Under the pieces are notes generated by a model that saw only the letters and a list, made by a program, of their open reading frames with translations, was not told the origin of the DNA and made no database searches. Positions 54,769-64,000 of a stretch of 64,000 bases of DNA are shown here, in pieces (positions within the stretch are counted from its first letter, which is position 1; each line of letters opens with the position of its first letter). Position numbers and translations under genes: made by a program. The stretch comes from Porticoccaceae bacterium. Its GTDB lineage: Bacteria > Pseudomonadota > Gammaproteobacteria > Pseudomonadales > Porticoccaceae. Where the stretch lies: contig JALOAH010000004.1 of assembly GCA_023228865.1 (NCBI GenBank), positions 1 through 64,000 of the forward strand. Reading direction: 5' to 3'.

Positions 54769-55322
54769 CGCTGTGGAATCTCCTTGAGCCTGCCTCTGGC
54801 ATAACGGGTTTTCAGCGCCACGGCGCCGGTGCTTTTGCCCGCCATGCTGATGGCGCTTTGGCGGCTGGCGGCATGGCAGAGAGCCACCGCCAGGGCATCG
54901 GCGGCATCTTCTTTGGGAGCCGCGTCAAGTTTGAGCAAGCGCACAACCATATGGGAAACCTGATCCTTATTGGCCGCGCCAGTGCCGACAACTGCCTGCT
55001 TGACGGTTTTGGCGCTGTATTCAGCGACAGCCAAACCCGCCTGCACACCGGCGACAATGGCGGCACCCCGCGCCTGTCCCAGCTTGAGGGCTGCGCGGGG
55101 GTCGCGGGCGAAAAAAACTTCCTCCACCGCCATTTCCTCCGGTCGATGCATGGCGATAATTTCTGTCAGGCTGGCACAGATAATTTTCAATTTTTCGGGA
55201 AGGGAAACTGACGGTAAACGAATAATGCCGCTGGCAACATAGGTCACCCTGGAGCCATTGGCGTCAATAATGCCAAAACCGGTTTTGATGGAACCTGGGT
55301 CTATTCCCAGTATCAATGGCAT
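54765..55322 (-). CDS. ruvC: Holliday junction resolvase RuvC
   Basis: A 185-residue endonuclease. First catalytic Asp in LGIDPGS; further acidic residues in MAVEEVFFA and in the C-terminal KEDAADALAVALCH. ATG 55322 gives the normal length; the longest frame adds 28 unlikely residues. In many relatives yebC precedes ruvC; here proB is the upstream neighbour. Confidence 0.97.
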   Translation of the reverse strand: MPLILGIDPGSIKTGFGIIDANGSRVTYVASGIIRLPSVSLPEKLKIICASLTEIIAMHRPEEMAVEEVFFARDPRAALKLGQARGAAIVAGVQAGLAVAEYSAKTVKQAVVGTGAANKDQVSHMVVRLLKLDAAPKEDAADALAVALCHAASRQSAISMAGKSTGAVALKTRYARGRLKEIPQR

Positions 55323-55428
55323 AAGTTTTCCCGCGTATTTCCCTTCTGCTGCGAATCGATCCTGACCACGCCATTGTCCTCGATTGCCAAATATCTTCAA
55401 CCACAATGTGCAATCGGTACAAACCCGA

Positions 55429-56550
55429 TCACATCAGAACAAGATTATCCCGGTGAATAAGTTCTCTATCATCACAATAGCCGAGCACTTCGGCGATGCG
55501 GTTGCTGGCAAGGCCAATAATTTTTGCGGTTTCGTCGGCGCTGTAGTTAATCAGACCGCGAGCCACCTCACGGCCATCCGAAGACAGACAGGACACCAGG
55601 TCGCCGCGATTGAAGCGCCCGGAAACAGCCCGAACCCCAACGGGCAGTAAACTTTTACCCTGTTCCAGAAGAACCTTGACCGCACCCTCATCCAGATTGA
55701 GAGAGCCGCGCAATTGCAACTGCCCTGCGAGCCATTGTTTGCGTGCGGCGATGGGCTCATTGGCCGCCACCAGCAATGTTCCTATGTCCTGCCCCGCAGC
55801 GAGCTGACCGAGAACATTGGCTGTTCTGCCGCTGGCAATCAGGGTGTTTGCTCCAGAGCGCGCCGCAAGTTTGGCGGCGCGCAGCTTGGTAATCATGCCG
55901 CCGCGGCCGAGGCCGCCACCGCCACCGCCGGCGAGACCATCAAGGGCGGGGTCTCCCGCTTGCCCTTCGCTGATCAGTTTTGCATTGGGATTAGTGCGCG
56001 GATCCTGGTCGAAAAGCCCCTGCTGATCGGTGAGAATCACGAGAAGATCTGCGTCCACCAGGTTGGCGACAAGAGCCGCCAAGGTGTCATTGTCGCCAAA
56101 ACGGATTTCATCGGTGACCACAGTGTCGTTTTCATTAACCACGGGCACCACTCCCAGGCCGATCAATGTCTGCAATGTGCGTCGAGCATTGAGGTAGCGC
56201 TTGCGGTTGGAGAGATCATCGTGGTCGAGAAGAATTTGCGCGGTGTGGCGGCCGTGCTGCTGAAAACAGGACTCGTAGGCCTGCACCAGGCCCATCTGGC
56301 CAATCGCGGCGGCGGCCTGGAGTTCATGGACGGTTTCCGGGCGAAGCTTCCAGCCCAGCCGCGACATGCCCTCAGCCACTGCCCCGGAAGACACCAGGAC
56401 AACTTCTACGCCCTGGTTCAGCAGTGTTGAAATCTGCTCCACCCAGGCAGACATGGCTTGCCGGTCGAGCCCGCGGCCATCCGCCGTCAGCAGCGCGCTG
56501 CCTATTTTGATAACCCAGCGCTGCGCACTGGCAATATTGCGTCGTGACAT
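55429..56550 (-). CDS. proB: Glutamate 5-kinase
   Basis: A 373-residue first enzyme of proline synthesis. Amino-acid kinase domain (about 1-260; [40 protein letters not shown]) and a C-terminal PUA domain (about 280-360). It is fed back by proline in the family. Next to obgE, as in Pseudomonas. Confidence 0.97.
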   Translation of the reverse strand: MSRRNIASAQRWVIKIGSALLTADGRGLDRQAMSAWVEQISTLLNQGVEVVLVSSGAVAEGMSRLGWKLRPETVHELQAAAAIGQMGLVQAYESCFQQHGRHTAQILLDHDDLSNRKRYLNARRTLQTLIGLGVVPVVNENDTVVTDEIRFGDNDTLAALVANLVDADLLVILTDQQGLFDQDPRTNPNAKLISEGQAGDPALDGLAGGGGGGLGRGGMITKLRAAKLAARSGANTLIASGRTANVLGQLAAGQDIGTLLVAANEPIAARKQWLAGQLQLRGSLNLDEGAVKVLLEQGKSLLPVGVRAVSGRFNRGDLVSCLSSDGREVARGLINYSADETAKIIGLASNRIAEVLGYCDDRELIHRDNLVLM

Positions 56551-56578
56551 AAAACCTGCAAATTCGTCAATTTTTTAG

Positions 56579-57799
<1,221 letters not shown>

Positions 57800-57873
57800 T
57801 CACATCAGTGTTTGCGCTATTGTAGCGCGTAAAGCCGCGCCGGTAACATGACCCGGTTATTCTTGGAAGCCAT

Positions 57874-57905
57874 AAAAAAAGCCCCGCAGGCGCGGGGCTT
57901 TTTTT
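57874..57905. terminator. Bidirectional terminator after rpmA
   Basis: GCCCCGC / GCGGGGC with a 4-base loop, flanked by seven As and seven Ts. It terminates rplU-rpmA on the minus strand. Confidence 0.92.
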
Positions 57906-57952
57906 ATGGGATGCTCTCCAGGTAGAGGGCATTTCCCTGAATAGCGAAAGCC

Positions 57953-58210
57953 TTAAGCGTTGATAATTTCAACATACTTGCGGCTGTCGGGACCGCGAGT
58001 GACGAATGTCACCTGGCCGTCTGCTGTGGCAAACAGGGTGTGATCACGCCCCATGCCAACATTGGCGCCGGCGCGGAAACGGGTGCCGCGCTGACGAACG
58101 ATAATGCTGCCGGCGGAAACCTGCTCGCCGCCAAAACATTTAACACCAAGGCGCTTACTCTCTGAGTCGCGGCCGTTACGTGTACTACCACCAGCTTTCT
58201 TGTGTGCCAT
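57953..58210 (-). CDS. rpmA: 50S ribosomal protein L27
   Basis: 85 residues with the N-terminal [20 protein letters not shown] tail that reaches the peptidyl-transferase centre, then GVKCFGGE and [11 protein letters not shown]. It follows rplU after about 50 bases. Confidence 0.99.
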   Translation of the reverse strand: MAHKKAGGSTRNGRDSESKRLGVKCFGGEQVSAGSIIVRQRGTRFRAGANVGMGRDHTLFATADGQVTFVTRGPDSRKYVEIINA

Positions 58211-58262
58211 GATTCAATATCCTCTTAATGTCTCAATCTGTACAAATTACGCGCATCTGGCC

Positions 58263-58577
58263 TCAGCCAGCGTTAATTCCAGTGATTTTCACTTCAGTGA
58301 ACCACTGACGGTGTCCTTGCTGCTTGCGAAAGTGCTTGCGACGACGGAATTTGATAATGCGAACCTTGTCAGCGCGGCCATGACTGATGATTTCGGCAGT
58401 CACTTTTCCGCCTTCAACATAAGGGGCGCCAATCTTGACGTTGTCACCATCGGCGACCATAAGAACCTGGTCGAAAGCGACGGTTTCACCGGTGGCCACT
58501 TCCAGCTTTTCAAGGCGAAGGGTTTCACCCTCAACCACGCGGTGCTGTTTACCGCCACTAACAATAACTGCGTACAT
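58263..58577 (-). CDS. rplU: 50S ribosomal protein L21
   Basis: 104 residues beginning [11 protein letters not shown]; signature [17 protein letters not shown] [19 protein letters not shown] near the C-terminus. ATG 58577 has GGAG 6 bases upstream; the longer frame adds four residues. Confidence 0.99.
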   Translation of the reverse strand: MYAVIVSGGKQHRVVEGETLRLEKLEVATGETVAFDQVLMVADGDNVKIGAPYVEGGKVTAEIISHGRADKVRIIKFRRRKHFRKQQGHRQWFTEVKITGINAG

Positions 58578-58639
58578 AATCTGCTCCAATTTTAGACAGC
58601 GTTTTTTCTCGCCACCTCGGCACCATGCCGGGAGGCCTT

Positions 58640-58668
58640 GTTATATAAGGGCGCGAATTCTATGGCAA
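58640..58668 (-). promoter_or_regulatory. Strong promoter of rplU-rpmA
   Basis: TTGCCA (58663-58668), 17-base spacer, TATAAC (58640-58645), each one mismatch from consensus. About 55 bases of leader before rplU. Confidence 0.8.
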
Positions 58669-58830
58669 CAGCCCGCTGAAAGCAAGCATTTCCACAGCGA
58701 TTGCGCAGCGCCCCTGGCGCTATTGCCTGAATCCGCCTGCACAGACGCTGCCCCTGCCTGTTTTCCGCGGACTCTCCCCTGATCTCAGCGCAAAAAATTC
58801 AGACAGCTGGCCACGGAATCGGCATATTTC

Positions 58831-58859
58831 TTGACAGTGACAACGGCCGCCCCTAGGAT
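58831..58859 (+). promoter_or_regulatory. Promoter of ispB
   Basis: Perfect TTGACA (58831-58836), 17-base spacer, TAGGAT (58854-58859). About 30 bases before the ATG. It is divergent from the rplU promoter; nothing else was seen in between (58669-58830). Confidence 0.65.
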
Positions 58860-58888
58860 GCCATGCTTTCAATACAGCCCGATATCCT

Positions 58889-59854
58889 ATGCTGCTGCCA
58901 TTTCACAATGTCGTCAGGGACGATTTTGACGCCGTTAACGCGCTCATCATTCAACAACTGCATTCCGACGTCGGCCTTGTTGAAAATATCGGCCAGCATC
59001 TTATCGATGCCGGTGGCAAACGCTTGCGACCCCTGCTGGTTTTGCTTGCCGCCAAAGCCTGCGGCTATCGCGGGCGCGACCACATTGCCCTGGCGGCCAT
59101 CATTGAATTCATTCACACCGCCACCCTCCTCCACGACGACGTTGTCGACACCTCTGATTTACGTCGCGGTCGCGCCACGGCCAACGCCCGCTGGGGCAAT
59201 GCTCCCAGCGTCCTTGTCGGCGACTTTCTTTATTCGCGCTCCTTTCAAATGATGGTCGGTTTGCAAAATATGGCGGTGATGGCCATTCTCGCCGACACCA
59301 CCAACCTTATTTCAGAGGGCGAAGTTCAGCAACTTGTGAATGCGGGCAACGATAAAATCAGCGAAAGCGATTATTTCAGCGTTATCGACAGGAAAACCGC
59401 GCAGCTTTTTAAAGCTGCCGCCGAGGTGGGCGCCATCATTGCCGGTGCAGACGCGACCACAACCCAGAATCTGGCTCAGTACGGCCACCACCTGGGCATG
59501 GCCTACCAGCTGGCAGATGATGCCCTCGACTATGCCGGGACGAGCGCGGATATGGGCAAAAATATTGGCGACGATCTCGCCGAGGGAAAAGTCACCCTGC
59601 CCCTTATTCATGTGCTCAATCGAGGCACAGACGAACAAATCGCCCTGGTTCGCGCGGCCATTCGCGACGGCGGGCTCGACTATTTGAACGCCATTAAAAC
59701 CGCGATAAAGGATACCGGCGCCATCGACCACACGCTGCAAACCGCCCAAAAACACAGCCAGATCGCATTCAAACTATTGGCGGGGTTGAACGATTCCGAG
59801 GAAAAGCGGGCGCTGCAGGAACTGGCGGAATTCGCTCACCGCAGAACATTCTGA
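58889..59854 (+). CDS. ispB: Octaprenyl diphosphate synthase
   Basis: A 321-residue trans-prenyltransferase that makes the ubiquinone side chain. Both aspartate-rich Mg motifs are intact: DDVVD (83-87) and DDALD (210-214). GGKRLRPLL and GEVQQL are also present. It is divergent from rplU-rpmA, as in E. coli. Chain length (C40 or other) cannot be read from the sequence. Confidence 0.95.
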   Translation: MLLPFHNVVRDDFDAVNALIIQQLHSDVGLVENIGQHLIDAGGKRLRPLLVLLAAKACGYRGRDHIALAAIIEFIHTATLLHDDVVDTSDLRRGRATANARWGNAPSVLVGDFLYSRSFQMMVGLQNMAVMAILADTTNLISEGEVQQLVNAGNDKISESDYFSVIDRKTAQLFKAAAEVGAIIAGADATTTQNLAQYGHHLGMAYQLADDALDYAGTSADMGKNIGDDLAEGKVTLPLIHVLNRGTDEQIALVRAAIRDGGLDYLNAIKTAIKDTGAIDHTLQTAQKHSQIAFKLLAGLNDSEEKRALQELAEFAHRRTF

Positions 59855-59997
59855 GGCTATGCACGTATCAGACAACAATATATGATGAAAACATACGTAG
59901 GGTTATAGTTATTTGATTTATCAATAACAAGAATCAGCGACAAGAATACAAGCGTAACCAGTTGAATTAGTTTGATTTTATAGTCGGTATGCAAATT

Positions 59998-60036
59998 CCT
60001 GCACAAGATGCCTGTCCAACAGGCATCTTGTGCAGG
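59998..60036 (+). repeat. Perfect 18-bp hairpin in the pntAA leader
   Basis: CCTGCACAAGATGCCTGT (59998-60015) and its exact complement (60019-60036) around a CCA loop. TAAAG follows rather than a T-run. It lies 46 bases before the pntAA start and about 140 bases after ispB. Confidence 0.85.
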
Positions 60037-60082
60037 TAAAGTATGCCTCCCTGAAAACAACCATCTCGTGATGGAGAAGATT

Positions 60083-61303
60083 GTGAAGATAGGAATACCC
60101 AAAGAAAAAAAGCACGGTGAAAACCGCGTCGCCATAACACCAGCTAACGCAGAGTTACTGATCAAAAAAGGCAGCGAAATCCTGATCGAATCTGGCGCAG
60201 GCGCAGCGGCTGGCTACGTTGACAGTGCCTATGAACAAGTCGGAGTTCGCGTCACCAAGAGCAGAGAGGAAATCTTTGCCAGCGCCGATATCATCCTTCA
60301 GGTGCAGTCTTTTGGCGCCAACCAGGAAAGCAGTGGCGCCGACCTCGAACTCCTTCGCGAAGGCCAACTGATTGCCGGCATGATGGATCCCCTCGCGTCG
60401 GCAGAAGTCGCCCGAACCCTTGCGGAAAAGAAAGTCACCGCCATCGCCATGGAACTGGTGCCCCGTATCAGCCGCGCCCAATCAATGGATGTGCTATCGT
60501 CAATGGCCACCCTCGCTGGCTATAAAGCCGTATTGATGGGTGCCTCCGCATCACCGCGCATTATGCCCATGCTGATGACCGCAGCTGGAACCCTGCAACC
60601 CATGAGAGCCTTTATCATGGGTGCTGGCGTCGCAGGCCTGCAGGCCTGCGCAACTGCAAAAAGACTCGGCGCAGTGGTTGAAGCCTACGACGTGCGTCCC
60701 GCTGCTCGCGAGCAAATTCTCTCTGTGGGCGCCAAACCCATCGAGCTGGAAATCGAAGCGGAAGGCACTGAAGACAAAGGCGGCTACGCCAAGGCTCAGG
60801 GCGAAGACTTTCTGCGCCGCCAGCGCGAGCTCATGACGGAAGTGATCGCCCAGCAGGATCTGGTGATTACCACAGCCGCCGTTCCCGGTGCCAAATCGCC
60901 CATTCTGGTCACCGCCGACATGGTTAACGCCATGAAACCTGGCTCGGTCATTGTCGACCTTGCCGCGGAGCGCGGCGGCAATTGCGAACTCACCAAACTG
61001 GGTGAAGTGGTTGTTGTTAACGGCGTCACCATTCTCGGCCCCGAAAACCTTGCCTCGACCATCCCCCTGCACGCCAGCCAGATGTATGGCAAGAATATGG
61101 AAGTTCTCCTTGGCCACCTCCTCGATGAAGACGGCAATCTGAGTCTGAATTTTGACGACGAAATCATCTTCGAAACAGTGATTGCCCATAACGGTGATAT
61201 TCCCCACGGCCGCATGAGGAGCATGCTTGGGCTACCTGAAATCAAGAAAAACGATACTGAAACCAATCAATCTGCTGAACCCCAACAAGGAGGGAACGCC
61301 TGA
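60083..61303 (+). CDS. pntAA: NAD(P) transhydrogenase subunit alpha, part 1 (soluble NAD-binding)
   Basis: 406 residues forming domain I of the proton-pumping transhydrogenase, which binds NAD(H). NAD fold GAGVAGLQA, the QQDLVITTA loop that contacts NADP-domain III, and PGSVIVDLAAERGGN. The start is placed at GTG 60083 (MKIGIPKEKK, matching the family), with GGAG 6 bases upstream; ATG 60071 would put that site inside the gene. The stop overlaps pntAB (TGATG). Split alpha subunits are common outside enterobacteria. Confidence 0.93.
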   Translation: MKIGIPKEKKHGENRVAITPANAELLIKKGSEILIESGAGAAAGYVDSAYEQVGVRVTKSREEIFASADIILQVQSFGANQESSGADLELLREGQLIAGMMDPLASAEVARTLAEKKVTAIAMELVPRISRAQSMDVLSSMATLAGYKAVLMGASASPRIMPMLMTAAGTLQPMRAFIMGAGVAGLQACATAKRLGAVVEAYDVRPAAREQILSVGAKPIELEIEAEGTEDKGGYAKAQGEDFLRRQRELMTEVIAQQDLVITTAAVPGAKSPILVTADMVNAMKPGSVIVDLAAERGGNCELTKLGEVVVVNGVTILGPENLASTIPLHASQMYGKNMEVLLGHLLDEDGNLSLNFDDEIIFETVIAHNGDIPHGRMRSMLGLPEIKKNDTETNQSAEPQQGGNA

Positions 61304-61593
61304 TGGATATGAACACACTGGTCATGTTACTGGCGCTTTTTGTGCTGTCTCTTTTTCTCGGCGTTGAACTGATCACCAAGGTTCCGCCAACCCTGCACAC
61401 ACCACTGATGTCGGGCACCAACGCCATCTCCGGGATCACCCTGGTTGGCGCCCTGCTGGCTGCAGGTTCCGACTCGTCCGCAACTGCCACCAACAATATT
61501 TTGGGTTTTGTGGCGGTAGTGCTTGCAACCCTCAACGTTGTCGGCGGCTACCTGGTGACAAACCGCATGCTCGCCATGTTCAAGAGGAAGTAA
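61303..61593 (+). CDS. pntAB: NAD(P) transhydrogenase subunit alpha, part 2 (membrane)
   Basis: A 96-residue membrane part of the split alpha subunit with three hydrophobic helices (about 3-20, 38-58, 63-85) and the conserved VPPTLHTPLMSGTNAISGI loop. AGGAGG lies 7-8 bases before the ATG, and the start overlaps the pntAA stop. Confidence 0.96.
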   Translation: MDMNTLVMLLALFVLSLFLGVELITKVPPTLHTPLMSGTNAISGITLVGALLAAGSDSSATATNNILGFVAVVLATLNVVGGYLVTNRMLAMFKRK

Positions 61594-61596
61594 GCG

Positions 61597-63027
61597 ATGA
61601 ATCTCACTGTTGTTAACCTGATTTATTTGGCGGCGGCTGTCCTCTTTATTCTCGGCATCAAAGGCCTGGGAAAGCCAAAGACCGCCGTGCGCGGCAACCT
61701 CATGTCTGCCACAGGCATGCTATTGGCTGTGGTTGTCACTCTTTTTGATCGCAACATTGTCAGCTATGAATACATTATTGGCGGTGTAATCATTGGCGCC
61801 GCCATCGGCGCCCTGATGGCGCTCAAGGTAAAAATGACATCCATGCCGCAGATGGTCGCCATGCTTAACGGCTTTGGCGGCGGCTCATCCCTGGCCATCG
61901 CCCTGGCGGAATATTATGCAAAAACCCACAGCTCTGCCGCCGGCGCGGTGGAAATACTTGGTGCCAACCCTTTTGGCGCCGGGGCTTTGGGCATTATTGC
62001 CATTGTTGCCATCAGCCTGACAATTGTCATCGGCGCGGTAACCCTGACCGGCAGTTTTGTTGCCTTTGCCAAACTTCAGGAATTAATGAAAAAGGATTAC
62101 GGCCTGCCCGGCGGCCCCATTGGCAATGGTATTTTGCTGCTGGTGTCCCTCGCGGCCATTGTCGCCCTCTGCCTGGAACCCGGCAACGCCACCCTCATCA
62201 TTGTTATCGTCGTGGCGGCTCTGCTTCTTGGCCTGTTTTTGGTACTGCCCATCGGTGGCGCCGACATGCCCGTGGTCATAGCTCTGCTCAACTCCTACTC
62301 GGGTATTGCCGGAGCTTTTGCCGGATTTATTCTCGGCAATACGGTGCTGATCGTTGCCGGATCCTTGGTGGGCACCTCGGGCTTGATTCTCACCAAGATC
62401 ATGTGCGTTGCCATGAACCGCTCCCTGACCAATGTGCTGTTCGGCAAAATGGCCGCTGGCGGCACAGTTGTCAGCGCCGACGAAGTCTACGGCGGCAAGG
62501 TCAAGAGTGCCCAGCCTGATGAAGTTGCGATGATGCTGGAGACCGCCAAGCGCGTGGTGATTGTGCCCGGCTTCGGCATGGCCATGGCTCAGGCTCAACA
62601 CGCCGTGCGCGACCTCATGGATGTCCTCGAATCCCGCGGTTGCGAGGTGGAGTTTGCCATTCACCCGGTTGCCGGACGCATGCCCGGCCATATGAACGTT
62701 CTGCTCGCAGAAGCGGAAGTTTCCTATGACAAGCTGATTGAAATGGAACGCATCAACCCGACCTTTGAAGATACCGATATCGCCATCGTTATCGGCGCCA
62801 ATGACGTCACCAACCCCATGGCGCGGGAAGATAAGGGCAGCCCTATTTACGGCATGCCCATCCTCAATGTCGACAAGGCGAAAACCGTTATTGTCGTCAA
62901 ACGCAGCCTGTCGCCGGGCTTTGCCGGCCTGCCCAACCCCCTGTTCGCCATGGATCACACCTACATGGTCTATGGTGATGGCAAGAAAGCCATTATCGAT
63001 ATGACTGCTGCGTTGGATACTCTGTAA
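61597..63027 (+). CDS. pntB: NAD(P) transhydrogenase subunit beta
   Basis: 476 residues: an N-terminal membrane domain with about eight to nine helices that form the proton path (MVAMLNGFGGGSS), then NADP-binding domain III with PGFGMAMAQAQ, HPVAGRMPGHMNVLL and GANDVTNP. It starts 3 bases after pntAB. The complex makes NADPH from NADH using the proton gradient. Confidence 0.98.
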   Translation: MNLTVVNLIYLAAAVLFILGIKGLGKPKTAVRGNLMSATGMLLAVVVTLFDRNIVSYEYIIGGVIIGAAIGALMALKVKMTSMPQMVAMLNGFGGGSSLAIALAEYYAKTHSSAAGAVEILGANPFGAGALGIIAIVAISLTIVIGAVTLTGSFVAFAKLQELMKKDYGLPGGPIGNGILLLVSLAAIVALCLEPGNATLIIVIVVAALLLGLFLVLPIGGADMPVVIALLNSYSGIAGAFAGFILGNTVLIVAGSLVGTSGLILTKIMCVAMNRSLTNVLFGKMAAGGTVVSADEVYGGKVKSAQPDEVAMMLETAKRVVIVPGFGMAMAQAQHAVRDLMDVLESRGCEVEFAIHPVAGRMPGHMNVLLAEAEVSYDKLIEMERINPTFEDTDIAIVIGANDVTNPMAREDKGSPIYGMPILNVDKAKTVIVVKRSLSPGFAGLPNPLFAMDHTYMVYGDGKKAIIDMTAALDTL

Positions 63028-63068
63028 CCGGGTTTCCTCCGCCTAAATGCCGGCCATACATTGAGCCA

Positions 63069-63103
63069 TTAAAAAGCCCCGCCAAATTGGCGGGGCTTTT
63101 TAA
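63069..63103. terminator. Bidirectional terminator between pntB and the phosphomannomutase gene
   Basis: A perfect 17-bp palindromic stem (63069-63085 and 63087-63103) with GCCCCGCC core and A/T runs on both sides serves the two convergent genes. Confidence 0.95.
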
Positions 63104-63134
63104 TGGCCATTTTCAAACGCAAAAACAGATCCAA

Positions 63135-64000
63135 TCAGCTTCTGATCAGCGCCAGCAACTCGGCGGTTTTGGCCTCCATCAAGGCAATATCACCGCGACT
63201 TTCAACATTGAGACGCACCACAGGTTCGGTGTTCGACATGCGCACATTAAAGCGCCACCGGGGAAACGACATGCTCAAACCATCCGTGCGATCTATTTTC
63301 GCCCCGCCATCGCCAAAATGGGTTTCAATACGGGCAAGCACTTTTTCAGTGTCGACAACCTCGGAATTAATTTCCCCCGAGCACGGATAAGCGCGAATAC
63401 GCTCCTCCACCCAGCGGGACAGGGATTTTCCGGAGGCGGAAACCAACTCTGCCACCAGCAGCCAGGGAATCATGCCGCTGTCGCAATAGGCAAAGTCGCG
63501 AAAATAATGGTGGGCGCTCATCTCACCACCGTAAACTGCGTCTTCCGTGCGCATAATTTGCTTGATAAACGAATGCCCAGTGCGGCTTTGTACCGCCCTG
63601 CCGCCATGATCCGCCACCATGGCGATGGTGTTCCAGGTCAGGCGGGGATCGTGGACAATGGCGCTGCCGGGCAGTTTGCGCAGGAACGCCTCCGCCAGCA
63701 GACCCACCAGATAATAGCCTTCGATAAATTCACCGTTTTCATCAAAGAAAAAACAGCGATCGAAATCCCCGTCCCAGGCAATTCCCATGTCGGCCTTGTG
63801 GGCTTTAACCGCCTCGGCGGTGGCTGCACGGTTTTCTGGCAGCAGCGGATTGGGAATACCATTGGGAAAATGGCCGTCTGGCTGGTGATGAATCTTGACA
63901 AACTCGAAAGGCAGATGGGCTTCAAGCAGATCCACCACGGCTCCGGCGCCGCCATTACCTGCATTCACCACCAGCTTCAAGGGCTTGAGGGCGGCGCGAT
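63135..64000 (-). CDS. cpsG: Phosphomannomutase, CpsG/ManB type (5' end beyond window)
   Basis: The last ~288 residues of an alpha-D-phosphohexomutase that interconverts mannose-6- and mannose-1-phosphate for GDP-mannose and exopolysaccharide. Metal-binding DGDFDR, sugar-binding [12 protein letters not shown] and phosphate-binding [10 protein letters not shown] are present. The frame stays open to the right edge ([10 protein letters not shown]), so the catalytic-serine loop is outside the window. Close to E. coli CpsG by memory; AlgC-type mutase is less likely. Confidence 0.9.
   Translation of the reverse strand, partial: RAALKPLKLVVNAGNGGAGAVVDLLEAHLPFEFVKIHHQPDGHFPNGIPNPLLPENRAATAEAVKAHKADMGIAWDGDFDRCFFFDENGEFIEGYYLVGLLAEAFLRKLPGSAIVHDPRLTWNTIAMVADHGGRAVQSRTGHSFIKQIMRTEDAVYGGEMSAHHYFRDFAYCDSGMIPWLLVAELVSASGKSLSRWVEERIRAYPCSGEINSEVVDTEKVLARIETHFGDGGAKIDRTDGLSMSFPRWRFNVRMSNTEPVVRLNVESRGDIALMEAKTAELLALIRS

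Noticed and set aside
59857..60165. A 102-codon minus-strand frame between ispB and pntAA
   Set aside because: It overlaps the pntAA start and the perfect hairpin, with no family features and no convincing ribosome site.

Overview
The window is a chromosomal segment from a gammaproteobacterium, most likely a marine-type relative of the Cellvibrionales/Pseudomonadales. This is inferred from gene content and order: tolQRAB-pal-cpoB-queE-queC-tRNA-Lys, tRNA-Leu-tig-clpP-clpX-lon-hupB-ppiD, ubiG-mupP-yciK, gyrA-pheA-tyrA/aroA-cmk-rpsA-ihfB-lapA-pyrF, and a ThrH very like the Pseudomonas protein. No rRNA, CRISPR array, prophage or intact transposase was seen. Most of the window is conserved housekeeping DNA. 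The accessory part is the first 22 kb plus a small repeat-rich island at 44.9-46.3 kb.

Layout. 1-2.7 kb: a thiamine-uptake operon on the minus strand (strong promoter, TPP riboswitch, TonB-dependent receptor, YkoF-like thiamine-binding protein, start of a further gene off the left edge). 2.8-6.5 kb: an exported protein of unknown function, thrH and uvrB. 6.6-9.3 kb: tRNA-Asn and a single-chain methylmalonyl-CoA mutase. 9.5-21.6 kb: the most unusual block, a seven-gene minus-strand unit. It encodes a ThDP-dependent acetolactate-synthase-like enzyme, two small citrate-synthase-superfamily proteins, a TonB-dependent receptor, an orphan periplasmic binding protein, a 1469-residue sensor carrying kinase, three receiver, Hpt, GGDEF and EAL modules, and an NAD-dependent reductase. 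Gene overlaps tie the first four genes together. I read the block as a possible make-a-small-molecule-and-sense-it system feeding into cyclic-di-GMP, similar in logic to Vibrio ScrABC but with different enzymes. That is inference.

21.8-32.1 kb: the long minus-strand gyrA-to-comEA run, in which serC and hisC, present here in Pseudomonas, are absent. 32.4-35.9 kb (plus strand): mtaD, ubiG, mupP, yciK. 36.0-44.9 kb (minus strand): ppiD, hupB, lon, clpX, clpP, tig, tRNA-Leu, with a textbook sigma-32-like promoter before lon. 44.9-46.3 kb: REP/MITE-like inverted repeats, an isolated DUF1330-like gene and a tandem, decayed duplication of the tRNA-Lys 3' flank. 46.4-58.6 kb (minus strand): queC, queE, cpoB, pal, tolBARQ, ybgC, ruvBAC, proB, obgE, rpmA, rplU. 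58.8-63.0 kb (plus strand): ispB and pntAA-pntAB-pntB. 63.1-64.0 kb: the 3' two thirds of a phosphomannomutase gene running off the right edge.

Several CDS starts were moved from the longest open frame to a start supported by a Shine-Dalgarno match, family length or neighbour overlap; the reason is given in each entry. Domain and family calls come from reading motifs by eye; no database search was run.
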